DNA of 34,458 nt, taken from positions 20,473 through 54,930 of the forward strand of contig JAKVBQ010000020.1 of NCBI GenBank assembly GCA_022447205.1. The letters are read 5' to 3'. Under the pieces are notes generated by a model. The model was given only the letters and a program-made list of their open reading frames with translations, ran no database searches and had not been told where the DNA came from. The stretch's first letter is position 1. Every line of letters starts with the position of its first letter. This stretch comes from Phycisphaerales bacterium. Its GTDB lineage: Bacteria > Planctomycetota > Phycisphaerae > Phycisphaerales > SM1A02. The position numbers and the translations under genes were made by a program. This document shows positions 25,700 to 34,458 of the stretch, piece after piece.

Positions 25700-26088
25700 G
25701 TACAGAGGGCCGATTGCAGGACGTGTCGATCCTGGTGGTCGACGACGATCCGGACATCCTCGAAGTCATGAGCCTCGCCCTCGAGAGCGAGGGGGCGTCG
25801 CTGGTCACGGCGACGACTGGAGACGAGGCGGTGACGAGTTACGCCACCCGGCGGCCGGAACTGGTGGTGCTCGACATGATGCTCCCCAAGAAGAGCGGTT
25901 TCCTGGTCCTGGAGCAGATCCAGGGATCCGAGGATCCCCCCCCGGTGATCATGGTGACGGCGAACGAAGGTCGACGACACAAGGCCTACGCGGAGACCCT
26001 CGGGGTGAGCGCCTATCTCAACAAGCCGGTGCCCATGGAACGCCTGCTCGAAACCGCCGTCGAGGTCCTCGACCGAGCGGGGTCCTGA
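25696..26088 (+). CDS. Stand-alone response-regulator receiver domain (CheY-like)
   Basis: The product has 130 residues and is a bare receiver domain with no output domain. The acidic pocket Asp16-Asp18, the phosphoacceptor Asp60 in VVLDMMLP, Thr88 and Lys110 in YLNKP are all in place, so it should be phosphorylated. AGGGAG lies upstream of the ATG, inside the end of the acyltransferase gene. No histidine kinase is encoded nearby. The coupling suggests, but does not prove, a link to envelope lipid modification. Confidence 0.9.
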   Translation: MSTEGRLQDVSILVVDDDPDILEVMSLALESEGASLVTATTGDEAVTSYATRRPELVVLDMMLPKKSGFLVLEQIQGSEDPPPVIMVTANEGRRHKAYAETLGVSAYLNKPVPMERLLETAVEVLDRAGS

Positions 26089-26178
26089 GAAGCCGAGCGC
26101 TGCGAGACGAGGACTCGACGGCCCCACGACAACCCCCTACCATCTTCCCTTCGAGTCGCCCCCCAACGCACACCACAC

Positions 26179-26523
26179 ATGTTCCCGATCAACGCAATAT
26201 TCCAGGCCAAGGAGAACGAGTCGCTCGGCACACGAGCGGAGATCGTCGCTCGCCTGTCGCAGGTGAACACGAGGCCCGAACAGGAGGGTGGAGCCACCCT
26301 GTACGGACCGGGAATCCTGGTGTCCATGCACCCGGATGGCGAGGAGGCGATCAAGAACGTCTTCGTCGATGAAACGGGCCAGGTGGAACGCGAACTCGCG
26401 CAGCTCTCACTGGACCGGATCGAACGCGCTTTTCCGGAATGGATCAGGGTCGACGATCCCCCGGTCGTCGATGACGAGGCTGAGACCGAGGAATTCTCAC
26501 TCGATGAATTCCTGGATGATTGA
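26179..26523 (+). CDS. Small acidic protein of unknown function
   Basis: The product has 114 residues and no membrane span, signal or known domain. The N-terminal part (about 1-80) alternates strands and helices and contains SLGTRAEIVARLSQVNT and LYGPGILVSMHPD. The C-terminal 25 residues are strongly acidic (DDEAETEEFSLDEFLDD) and probably disordered. A TACCAT box lies about 37 bases upstream; there is no strong ribosome site. Consistent codon use and an orderly 20-base gap to the next gene support it as real. I cannot assign a function. Confidence 0.7.
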   Translation: MFPINAIFQAKENESLGTRAEIVARLSQVNTRPEQEGGATLYGPGILVSMHPDGEEAIKNVFVDETGQVERELAQLSLDRIERAFPEWIRVDDPPVVDDEAETEEFSLDEFLDD

Positions 26524-26543
26524 ACGGCAGGTACGGAGCAGGC

Positions 26544-26942
26544 ATGCCACAGGAGACCAAGAGTTTCCCGGAACCGGATGCAGGTTCGACCGCCCACGCC
26601 CAGGGGGGGATCCTCGAACCGCATGATGAACCGTCGATGCGCGATGCCCTCGAGGTCGCCCGTGACTACCGAGGCGACGTGGAGATCGAACTGAAGGATG
26701 GAACCAGGCTCCTTGGCTTCGTGTTCGACATCGACACCAAGGCAGGAGACGGACCCGCTGCGCGGATGGAGCTTCCGAAGGATGGCGGCCGTCGGGTGGT
26801 GAAGTCCGCCGAGATCAAGTGCATCCACCTGAGTGGCAAGGACCCCGCGGCGGGCAAGTCATGGGAGAACTGGGTGCGTCGTTACGCTGAAAAGAAGCTT
26901 GCCGGAGAATCCGCGAGCATAGAAAGTGAATCGCTGGACTGA
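26544..26942 (+). CDS. Conserved-looking small protein, possible Sm-like beta fold
   Basis: The product has 132 residues from the ATG at 26544, chosen because GGAG lies 5 bases upstream. About 30 disordered residues precede a compact domain: YRGDVEIELKDGTRLLGFVFD, then ARMELPKDGG, then SAEIKCIHLSGKDPAAGKSW. The strand pattern with a D-G turn and a later I-x-x-I-x-x-x-G segment resembles the small barrel of Sm/LSm proteins, but this is only an impression. The stop is 3 bases before sucC, so it is probably cotranscribed and coupled to it. Confidence 0.75.
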   Translation: MPQETKSFPEPDAGSTAHAQGGILEPHDEPSMRDALEVARDYRGDVEIELKDGTRLLGFVFDIDTKAGDGPAARMELPKDGGRRVVKSAEIKCIHLSGKDPAAGKSWENWVRRYAEKKLAGESASIESESLD

Positions 26943-26945
26943 ATC

Positions 26946-28151
26946 ATGAAGATCCACGAATACCAAGCACGTGAACTGCTCTCCAACGCAGGCGTCCCCG
27001 TCCCTTCAGGCGAGATGGTGCAGACCGTCGAGGAAGCCGTCCAGGCGACCGAGGCGCTCCTTGCCGGAGGCGACTCCCTCGTGGTCATCAAGGCGCAGGT
27101 GCATGCCGGCGGACGTGGCAAGGCCGGTTTCGTGAAACTGGTCCGGACCGTCGAGGAGGCGAGGGAAGCCGCAGGCTTCATGCTCACGAACCGGATGGTC
27201 TCGCCCCAGACCCCGCCTGAAGGCCTGGAGGTCACGAGGTTGCTGGTCGCGGCCGGCGTTGACATCGAGTCCGAGTTCTACCTTGCCATCACGGTGGACA
27301 GGAGCCGAGGGACCAACACCCTCATCGCCTCCGCGGAAGGCGGCGTCGAGATCGAGAAGGTCGCCGAGGAGACACCTGAGAAGATCATCAAGGAGCCCCT
27401 CGACCCCCGGCTCGGCCTCCAACCCTGGCAGGCACGCAAGATCGCGTTTGCCGTCGGTTTCAAGGGCAAGCAGGTCAATCAGGCGGTCAAGACCATGCTC
27501 TCGCTGGCCGCGCTCTTCGAGAATACGGATGCAAGCCTCGTCGAGATCAACCCGTTGATCGTGACGCCCGCCGATGAAGACAACCCCGATGGACGGGTCC
27601 TCGCGATCGATGCGAAGTTCAACTTCGACGACAACGCGCTCTTCCGCCACAAGGACATCGCCGCGCTGGCGGACCCCCTCGAAGTGGTCGAGGCGGAACG
27701 ACGAGCGGAGGAGTTCGGACTGTCCTACGTCTCGCTCGACGGCAACATCGGCTGCCTCGTCAACGGCGCGGGACTCGCGATGTCGACGATGGACATCATC
27801 AAGCTCCATGGTGGCGAACCCGCGAACTTCCTGGATGTCGGAGGCAGTGCGACCGAAGAGGCCGTCACCGAGGCGTTCCGGATCATCCTTGCCGACGACA
27901 AGGTCCAGGGCGTCCTGGTCAACATCTTCGGCGGGATCATGCAATGCGACACCATCGCCAAGGCGATCGTGTCATCCGCCCGCGCGGTCGGCTTCTCCGT
28001 CCCGCTGGTCGTCCGGCTCGAGGGCACCAACGTGGAAGAGGCGAGACGGATCCTCGAAGAGGCCCGTGACGAACTCCCGACGATGCATCCCGCAAGTGAA
28101 CTGACGGATGCCGCGAGCCTGGTGTGCTCCGCGGTCGCCGTCGCCGGATGA
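26946..28151 (+). CDS. sucC: Succinyl-CoA synthetase beta subunit
   Basis: This TCA-cycle enzyme couples succinyl-CoA cleavage to nucleotide triphosphate synthesis, together with the SucD alpha subunit. The 401-residue product starts with the family signature MKIHEYQARELLSNAGVPVP and has an ATP-grasp domain with AQVHAGGRGKAGFVKL and VEINPLIVT. The C-terminal CoA-ligase part has DGNIGCLVNGAGLAMSTMD, FLDVGGSA and NIFGGIMQCD. Length is normal. The alpha-subunit gene, usually next to it, is not here; a HAD hydrolase gene overlaps the end instead (ATGA at 28148-28151). Confidence 0.96.
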   Translation: MKIHEYQARELLSNAGVPVPSGEMVQTVEEAVQATEALLAGGDSLVVIKAQVHAGGRGKAGFVKLVRTVEEAREAAGFMLTNRMVSPQTPPEGLEVTRLLVAAGVDIESEFYLAITVDRSRGTNTLIASAEGGVEIEKVAEETPEKIIKEPLDPRLGLQPWQARKIAFAVGFKGKQVNQAVKTMLSLAALFENTDASLVEINPLIVTPADEDNPDGRVLAIDAKFNFDDNALFRHKDIAALADPLEVVEAERRAEEFGLSYVSLDGNIGCLVNGAGLAMSTMDIIKLHGGEPANFLDVGGSATEEAVTEAFRIILADDKVQGVLVNIFGGIMQCDTIAKAIVSSARAVGFSVPLVVRLEGTNVEEARRILEEARDELPTMHPASELTDAASLVCSAVAVAG

Positions 28152-28864
28152 ACGAGATGCTGGTCCTCTTCGACATCGATGGCACCCTGCTCCGCTCCAG
28201 AGGTGTCGGGCTGCGCGCGATGGAGGAGGCGCTCTTCGAACTCCACGGCGTCCCGGTGGATGGCAGCACCATCAAGTCCGGGGGCAGGCTCGATCACCAC
28301 ATCTTCCTCGAGATGTCGGAGATGCACGACCTGCCGGTGCACGAGGATGCACTGAAGGCCTTCCAGGAAGCCTACGTGGCACGGATGGCGCATGCCTTCG
28401 ACATGGAGAGCTGGTCCTACTCCCTGCCCGGGGCGCATGAACTGACGAAGGCCGTGCACGAGCACTCGGAGATGACCAGCGCGATCATGACCGGCAACAT
28501 CGAACCGACCAGCTGGATGAAGATCCAGGATGCCGGCTTCTCCAAGGAGTGGTTCGAATTCGGGGTGTTCGGCGACGAAGCCGCCACCCGACGTGAGCTG
28601 ACCCCGATCGCAAGGGCAAGGCACGAGGACCGCAGGGGTCGGGCCATCGCGCCCTCGCAGGTCGTGGTGATCGGAGACACGGAACACGACATCGACTGCG
28701 CCCGTCACTCCGGATGCAGGTCGATCGCGGTGGCCAGCGGCATGACCTCCCTGGAGACACTCGAGGCTCACGAGCCGGACCTGCTGCTCCCCTCCCTCGA
28801 CGACACCACGACGATCCTGCACTGGCTTGAAAACCAGATGCAACAAGCCGGCACCCTGCACTGA
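28148..28864 (+). CDS. HAD superfamily phosphatase (phosphoglycolate phosphatase-like)
   Basis: The product has 238 residues with a helical cap domain between the core motifs. Motif I is Asp9-Ile-Asp11-GTLL, motif II is the Thr in SAIMTGN, and the motif IV region reads VVIGDTEHDIDCAR. The overall pattern resembles the phosphoglycolate phosphatase/beta-phosphoglucomutase group, but the substrate cannot be told. The start at 28148 overlaps the sucC stop, a sign of translational coupling. One odd stretch is a charged segment, ARARHEDRRGRAIAPSQ, before motif IV. Confidence 0.87.
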   Translation: MNEMLVLFDIDGTLLRSRGVGLRAMEEALFELHGVPVDGSTIKSGGRLDHHIFLEMSEMHDLPVHEDALKAFQEAYVARMAHAFDMESWSYSLPGAHELTKAVHEHSEMTSAIMTGNIEPTSWMKIQDAGFSKEWFEFGVFGDEAATRRELTPIARARHEDRRGRAIAPSQVVVIGDTEHDIDCARHSGCRSIAVASGMTSLETLEAHEPDLLLPSLDDTTTILHWLENQMQQAGTLH

Positions 28865-28892
28865 CCGCCTTCCAGCCAGGAGGAGCTTCCTG

Positions 28893-30185
28893 ATGACAAC
28901 TCCGACCACGAACACCGGATCGGGAACCTTCAAGCCCGTCAGCGGATCGGAGCGCATCCAGTCGATCGACGTCGTTCGCGGCTTCGCGCTCCTCGGGATC
29001 CTCGTGGTGAACTCACTGTTCTTCGCGCTTCCCCTGGCGGACGCCATGGGCGTCCCCGAACCCGCACCCGGAACGGAGTCGGTCGGGATCTGGCAGTGGA
29101 TCGCATTCCTCGTGGTGATGATCCTGTTCCAGTACAAGTTCATGTCCCTGTTCTCGCTCCTCTTCGGGGTCGGCGCCGCGATTCAGTTCGAACGAGCGAC
29201 CAGGGCGGGCAGACGCTTCGGCCTCTTCTTTCTCTGCCGACTGTTGATCCTCTTCTGCATCGGTGCCATTCATGCGGTGTTCTTCTGGTACGGGGACATC
29301 CTCGCCCAGTACGCACTGATCGGTGTCTGGCTGCTGCTCTTCTGTCGACTGCGTCCCGTGGCGCTTGTCATCATCGGCACCGGGCTGCTGACGATCGCCG
29401 CCCTCATCGGTGGCACCATCGCCGGATTCGAAGCCACCATGGCCCTCGATCCCGAGTACCAGAAGGCGATGAACCCCGATGGAACGCTCCCGGTTGGGTG
29501 GCTGGACACGATGGAAGCCGCCATGTGGAACCCGGAAAGTCCGATCTGGAGGGCCGGGGAGCTCCGAGCCTATGGCGAGGGTCCCTACATCGACCTCTTC
29601 ATGTTCCGGCTCGTGACCTGGCTCTTCGCGATCGTCTTCGGGTTCCTCCAGTTCGGATGGCACATCATGGCGATGTTCGCCTTCGGTGTCGCTCTCTACA
29701 AGAGCGGGTTCTTCGGTGACGAGGGTGGCAGGCTTCGTTGCTGGGCGGTGGCCGTGGCCCTGCCGATCGGACTGCTCCTCGAACTCGGGGCCATGCTTCC
29801 CGACTGGACGACACCGGTCGTCGTCGGCATGTCCAAGGCGACCCACGAATATGGCTCGACGCTGATGGCGTTCGGGTATGCCGCCCTGGTGACCACCATC
29901 GTCAGGGGAGGACAGCTTCGGATGATCGCGCACGTCATCGCCTGCACCGGCAGGATGGCGCTGACCGTCTACCTGGCGGAGACCGTGATCATGACCAGCC
30001 TCTTCTATTCGTATGGATTCGGGCTGTTCGGCGAGGTGGATCGGATCTGGCTCATCCCGATCTCGCTGGGAACCTGGATCGCGCTGGCCGTGTTCAGCAC
30101 GCTCTGGCTCGGCAGCTTCAAGCAGGGACCGATGGAGTGGCTCTGGCGTGTCCTGAGCTACGGCATCTCCGGGTCACGTGGATAA
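28893..30185 (+). CDS. DUF418/YeiB-type multi-spanning membrane protein
   Basis: The product has 430 residues and about ten membrane spans. I chose the ATG at 28893, where AGGAGGAG lies 7 bases upstream. The first span begins with the family's RIQSIDVVRGFALLGILVVN motif, related to the acyltransferase-3/heparan N-acetyltransferase fold. The C-terminal DUF418 block is GRMALTVYLAETVIMTSLFYSYGFGLFG. Function is not established for the family; a transport or membrane acyl-transfer role has been suggested by fold likeness. It follows the HAD gene by 28 bases on the same strand. Confidence 0.87.
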   Translation: MTTPTTNTGSGTFKPVSGSERIQSIDVVRGFALLGILVVNSLFFALPLADAMGVPEPAPGTESVGIWQWIAFLVVMILFQYKFMSLFSLLFGVGAAIQFERATRAGRRFGLFFLCRLLILFCIGAIHAVFFWYGDILAQYALIGVWLLLFCRLRPVALVIIGTGLLTIAALIGGTIAGFEATMALDPEYQKAMNPDGTLPVGWLDTMEAAMWNPESPIWRAGELRAYGEGPYIDLFMFRLVTWLFAIVFGFLQFGWHIMAMFAFGVALYKSGFFGDEGGRLRCWAVAVALPIGLLLELGAMLPDWTTPVVVGMSKATHEYGSTLMAFGYAALVTTIVRGGQLRMIAHVIACTGRMALTVYLAETVIMTSLFYSYGFGLFGEVDRIWLIPISLGTWIALAVFSTLWLGSFKQGPMEWLWRVLSYGISGSRG

Positions 30186-30272
30186 CCTGCGGCTGCTGGT
30201 CCCGCCCGCTTCGATCCGGATAGCGTTCCCTCATCGACACCCGACGAACGGGTGCCTTCCGGATCCCACCGC

Positions 30273-31025
30273 ATGGTCAATGATCTCGAAACCCTGGTGA
30301 CCGACTTCGCCGTGACCCAGAAGCTCACCTTGAAGATGGACCTGCCCAGCTCACGGGAGACGGTCCTCGACATGTTCGGCCGGCTTCGGCGGGACTTTCC
30401 AGACCTGTCGAACTTCAGGCGCTTCGAGAACGAGTTCGCGCTGGAATCGGACGAAAGTCACAGGACCTACACCTGGCTCTCCCTCAGGGGAACGCAGCTT
30501 GGCAGCGGCTCGGTGAATCCGGATGACCTCGGCGATGCCTACAGGCTGCACCGGAAGGTCCTTGATCTCGCCCCATGGTTCCTCTCGATCAGCCCGCTCG
30601 ACGTGGAGCACCTCGAGCTGGTCTTCGTGTTCGACCTCGAGGCGAGGCTCAACCGGGACGAGGTCGTCTACAACGCCTTGTTCGCGGATTCACCGATTGC
30701 CGGCCTCATGGACCACGAGGACGAGGTGGTCGAATGCCAGCCGATCCTCGGGATCAACCTCGAACCCAGCGCCCAGGTGCAGGCATTCCTGGAGGTCAAG
30801 ACAAGGACCACCCCGCGGGAACGGATGTCGGGCAACTGGAACCGGGAGCCGATCAGCGTCTACCTCACCGTCCGACACCTCGGTGAAATGGAGACGATGG
30901 ACGATCTGTCGAGCCGGTTCGCCGCCCTGGCGGGGCATGCGGAACGCATTGCCGAACAGCGCGTGGTCCCGAACGTCGTGATGCCGATTCGAGCCGCGAT
31001 CCTTGCCAGCCCGGACGGCGTGTGA
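30273..31025 (+). CDS. Unknown protein, 250 residues
   Basis: I do not recognise this protein. It is soluble and mixed alpha/beta with no signal peptide. Strands such as RTYTWLSLRGTQLGSGSVN and LELVFVFDLEARLNRDEVVYNAL alternate with helices, and the layout suggests two related halves. The C-terminus has an Ala-rich helix, LSSRFAALAGHAERIAEQRV. The ATG at 30273 is used; a GTG at 30252 would add seven residues, and neither has a good ribosome site. It is separated from the DUF418 gene by 87 bases, so it may have its own promoter. Confidence 0.7.
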   Translation: MVNDLETLVTDFAVTQKLTLKMDLPSSRETVLDMFGRLRRDFPDLSNFRRFENEFALESDESHRTYTWLSLRGTQLGSGSVNPDDLGDAYRLHRKVLDLAPWFLSISPLDVEHLELVFVFDLEARLNRDEVVYNALFADSPIAGLMDHEDEVVECQPILGINLEPSAQVQAFLEVKTRTTPRERMSGNWNREPISVYLTVRHLGEMETMDDLSSRFAALAGHAERIAEQRVVPNVVMPIRAAILASPDGV

Positions 31026-31079
31026 CAAGACGCGCCCTGGCATGAGCCGCCCCTTGATGCGCGTTCCTTGCTGACCCAT

Positions 31080-31112
31080 GCAAAGACATGGACCCGCTCA
31101 CGCGGGTCCATG
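31080..31112 (-). terminator. Terminator of the small basic protein gene
   Basis: CATGGACCCGC (31087-31097) pairs exactly with GCGGGTCCATG (31102-31112) around TCAC, an 11-bp stem. On the minus strand it is followed by TCTTTGC. It lies 35 bases past the minus-strand stop. The plus-strand side has no T-run, so it acts chiefly on the minus strand. Confidence 0.8.
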
Positions 31113-31147
31113 CAGTAGATCGTGTTCTGCTGTCGATGAGTCCGGGC

Positions 31148-31474
31148 TCAGGCGCTCTTCGCGTCGAGGAACGACATGACGCTCTGGAGATCGGGAATCA
31201 TCTGCGGGGTGAGCCGGAGGGTGAAGGTCTCGCCCTCGGCGACCTTGACGAGGTTGGTCCGTCGCTTGCGGTGAACCCAGATGCGGCCTGCTCGACGTCG
31301 GGGGTCGTTGCCACCCTGGGCACGGCCACGAGCAAGGTCCTTCAGGCCGTGCTGGATATGCGGCTGCATCTCCATCAGACGCTTGATGGTCTTGACCTGT
31401 GCAGTGCGGCCCGGAGCCTTCGTGATCGTGAAGGTGTAGGTGCCGGTGGGATCGAATTCAGTTGCCGTAGTCAT
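31148..31474 (-). CDS. Small highly basic protein of unknown function
   Basis: The product has 108 residues with 19 Lys/Arg against 9 Asp/Glu. The middle third is strongly positive (ARGRAQGGNDPRRRAGR, then VHRKRRTN) and is flanked by beta-like segments, GTYTFTITKAP at the start and GETFTLRLTPQMIPDLQSVM at the end. No known domain is visible. The ATG at 31474 follows a purine-rich AAGGGC. The gene is a complete single unit with a good promoter and a strong terminator, much like rpsT in this window. The charge suggests RNA, DNA or ribosome binding; this is inference only. Confidence 0.8.
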   Translation of the reverse strand: MTTATEFDPTGTYTFTITKAPGRTAQVKTIKRLMEMQPHIQHGLKDLARGRAQGGNDPRRRAGRIWVHRKRRTNLVKVAEGETFTLRLTPQMIPDLQSVMSFLDAKSA

Positions 31475-31509
31475 GGTGCATTTAGCCCTTCCGCCGAGGC
31501 GAGCCGAAT

Positions 31510-31533
31510 AGTGTACCCGCTCAGGAGATCCGT

Positions 31534-31537
<4 letters not shown>
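31510..31537 (-). promoter_or_regulatory. Promoter of the small basic protein gene (sigma-70-like)
   Basis: On the minus strand TTGAAC (31537-31532) and TACACT (31515-31510) are 16 bases apart. The predicted leader is about 30 bases. The -35 element overlaps the stop codon of the upstream dehydrogenase gene (31534-31536), so the promoter is packed into the end of that gene. Confidence 0.65.
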
Positions 31538-32427
<890 letters not shown>

Positions 32428-32620
32428 TCAGAGGCTCCAATTGAGTAGGTTCGGGGTCGCTGCAGTCAGTTCTGCAGTGGAGCACCGTAGCAGGCGAACC
32501 GCCCCACCATGGGATTCGTAGGGCTTGAGCGTGACCATCCTGCAGCCCTGATCGATTCCAGCCATAAACTGGGCGACCAGAAGGATGCCCCCCACGGACT
32601 TCTCAAGGAGACAACCCATC
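32428..32620. other. Divergent intergenic region between dehydrogenase and moxR
   Basis: These 193 bases should hold the promoters of both genes. A repeated palindrome CTGCAG occurs at 32460-32465 and 32472-32477, spaced by six bases, giving an overall near-symmetric element. A TAAACT box at 32565-32570 could be a -10 for moxR, but no matching -35 is seen. AAGGAG at 32605-32610 is the moxR ribosome site. Confidence 0.35.
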
Positions 32621-33619
<999 letters not shown>

Positions 33620-33667
33620 CCGGCGTGTGCGTGACGAGTACCGATCGAATCCCCCCGTGAGACGACC

Positions 33668-34458
33668 ATGCTGTCGACAGAACTCCTCAAGAAGATCCGC
33701 CGGATCGAGATCCGGACCAGTCACCTGGTGACCGACATGCTCGCAGGCCGATACCACTCCGCCTTCAAGGGTCGTGGCATCGAGTTCGAGGAGGTCAGAC
33801 CGTACCTGGTCGGTGACGACGTGCGAACCATCGACTGGAACGTGTCCGCCCGGACCGGCGAACCGCACATCAAGAAGTTCCGGGAGGAACGGGAACTGAC
33901 GGTGATCCTCGCGGTCGATGTCAGTCGCTCCCAGGGCTTCGGAACCCAAGGCCAGCTCAAGCGTGAGGTGGTCGCGGAGATCGCGGCAACCCTGGCATTC
34001 GCCGCCATCCGCAACAGCGACAAGGTCGGGCTGCTCCTCTTCACTGATCGGGTGGAACGTTTCGTCCCCCCACACAAGGGTGTCCGACACGTGCTTCGCA
34101 TCATCAGGGAACTGCTCGCGATCGAACCAAAGGGGTCCGGAACGGATCTTGCCGCCGCACTCGACGAACTGAATCGTGTCAGCAAAAGGAGGTCGGTGGT
34201 CTTCGCGATCAGTGACTTCCAGGACGACGACGAGGCGTGGGGACGTGCGATGAAGCGGGCCTCCCTTCGTCACGATCTGATACCGATCGTGATCTCCGAC
34301 GAACGCGAGGAAAGACTTCCGCCGGTGGGCATCATCGAGCTCGAAGATGCGGAAACCGGCCGTCGGGTGGTCGTCGACACCAGTCGACGGAGCGTACGCA
34401 GGCGTTTCGAGGGACATGCCCGGGAACGAACGGATTCGAGGACGAAGGCGTTCCGCCG
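33668..34458 (+). CDS. DUF58 domain protein (3' truncated by window end)
   Basis: The frame is open from the ATG at 33668 to the last base, 263 complete codons. The DUF58 signature GRGIEFEEVRPYLVGDD-VRTIDW lies at about 35-57. A VWA-like fold follows, with the metal-site motif Asp84-Val-Ser-Arg-Ser88 and a later SDFQDDD. Family proteins partner with MoxR ATPases. The truncation is due to the window edge and not to a mutation; BatA/BatB-type VWA genes often follow. Confidence 0.9.
   Translation, partial: MLSTELLKKIRRIEIRTSHLVTDMLAGRYHSAFKGRGIEFEEVRPYLVGDDVRTIDWNVSARTGEPHIKKFREERELTVILAVDVSRSQGFGTQGQLKREVVAEIAATLAFAAIRNSDKVGLLLFTDRVERFVPPHKGVRHVLRIIRELLAIEPKGSGTDLAAALDELNRVSKRRSVVFAISDFQDDDEAWGRAMKRASLRHDLIPIVISDEREERLPPVGIIELEDAETGRRVVVDTSRRSVRRRFEGHARERTDSRTKAFR

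Noticed and set aside
31080-31112. Reading the 11-bp hairpin as a terminator for the plus-strand gene ending at 31025
   Set aside because: On the plus strand it is followed by CAGTAGATC with no T-run; the T-rich tail is on the minus-strand side.

Overview
The window is about 34.5 kb of GC-rich chromosomal DNA, densely packed with genes on both strands. I place it in a Gram-negative planctomycete, with class Phycisphaerae as an unproven guess. The pointers are a Tat-exported Gfo/Idh/MocA oxidoreductase, a C30 (squalene-route style) carotenoid cluster, a tricorn-type protease, lipopolysaccharide genes, a MoxR/DUF58 pair and several unrecognised conserved-looking proteins. This is inference from gene content; no rRNA or marker phylogeny is available. 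I found no tRNA, rRNA, CRISPR array, transposase, phage gene or long repeat, and no gap between genes exceeds 300 bases.

Layout. 1-2221 (+): the tail of an unknown gene, a secreted oxidoreductase and a membrane PH-domain protein. 2246-3523 (-): an exported PhoD-like phosphatase. 3556-8570 (-) plus 8673-10307 (+): a divergent carotenoid cluster (CrtQ-like glycosyltransferase, PlsC-like acyltransferase, CrtP-like oxidase and aldehyde dehydrogenase on one side, CrtN-like desaturase on the other) with a perfect inverted repeat in the shared promoter gap. 10378-11172 (+): tryptophan 2,3-dioxygenase. 11259-14939 (+): a 1226-residue tricorn/S41 protease with an extra beta-rich module between two acidic linkers. 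14960-19865 (-): rpsT with its own promoter and terminator, then a CPBP protease, kdsC and a 1049-residue membrane-anchored protein that I read as a giant LptC/LptA-like (OstA-fold) protein.

19995-22937 (+): a FIST-domain protein and a GspE/PilB-type secretion ATPase. 23193-24557 (+): a membrane-anchored coiled-coil protein ending in a BRCT-like domain, with a structured leader and a strong terminator. 24641-26088 (+): a lipid A acyltransferase-like gene overlapping a stand-alone receiver domain. 26179-30185 (+): two small unknown proteins, sucC, a HAD phosphatase and a DUF418 membrane protein, several tightly coupled. 30273-31025 (+): an unknown protein. 31148-32427 (-): a small very basic protein with its own promoter and terminator, then a beta-hydroxyacid dehydrogenase. 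32621-34458 (+): MoxR ATPase and a DUF58 protein cut by the window end.

The common theme is the cell envelope: polar C30 carotenoid for the membrane, Kdo and lipid A steps, a probable long periplasmic bridge protein, a secretion/pilus motor and membrane proteases. No single known defence or mobile system is present. The most unusual items are the giant Lpt-like protein next to kdsC, the BRCT-like domain on a membrane-anchored protein, the insertion in the tricorn homologue, and two envelope-lipid genes whose start codons sit almost directly at predicted transcription starts.
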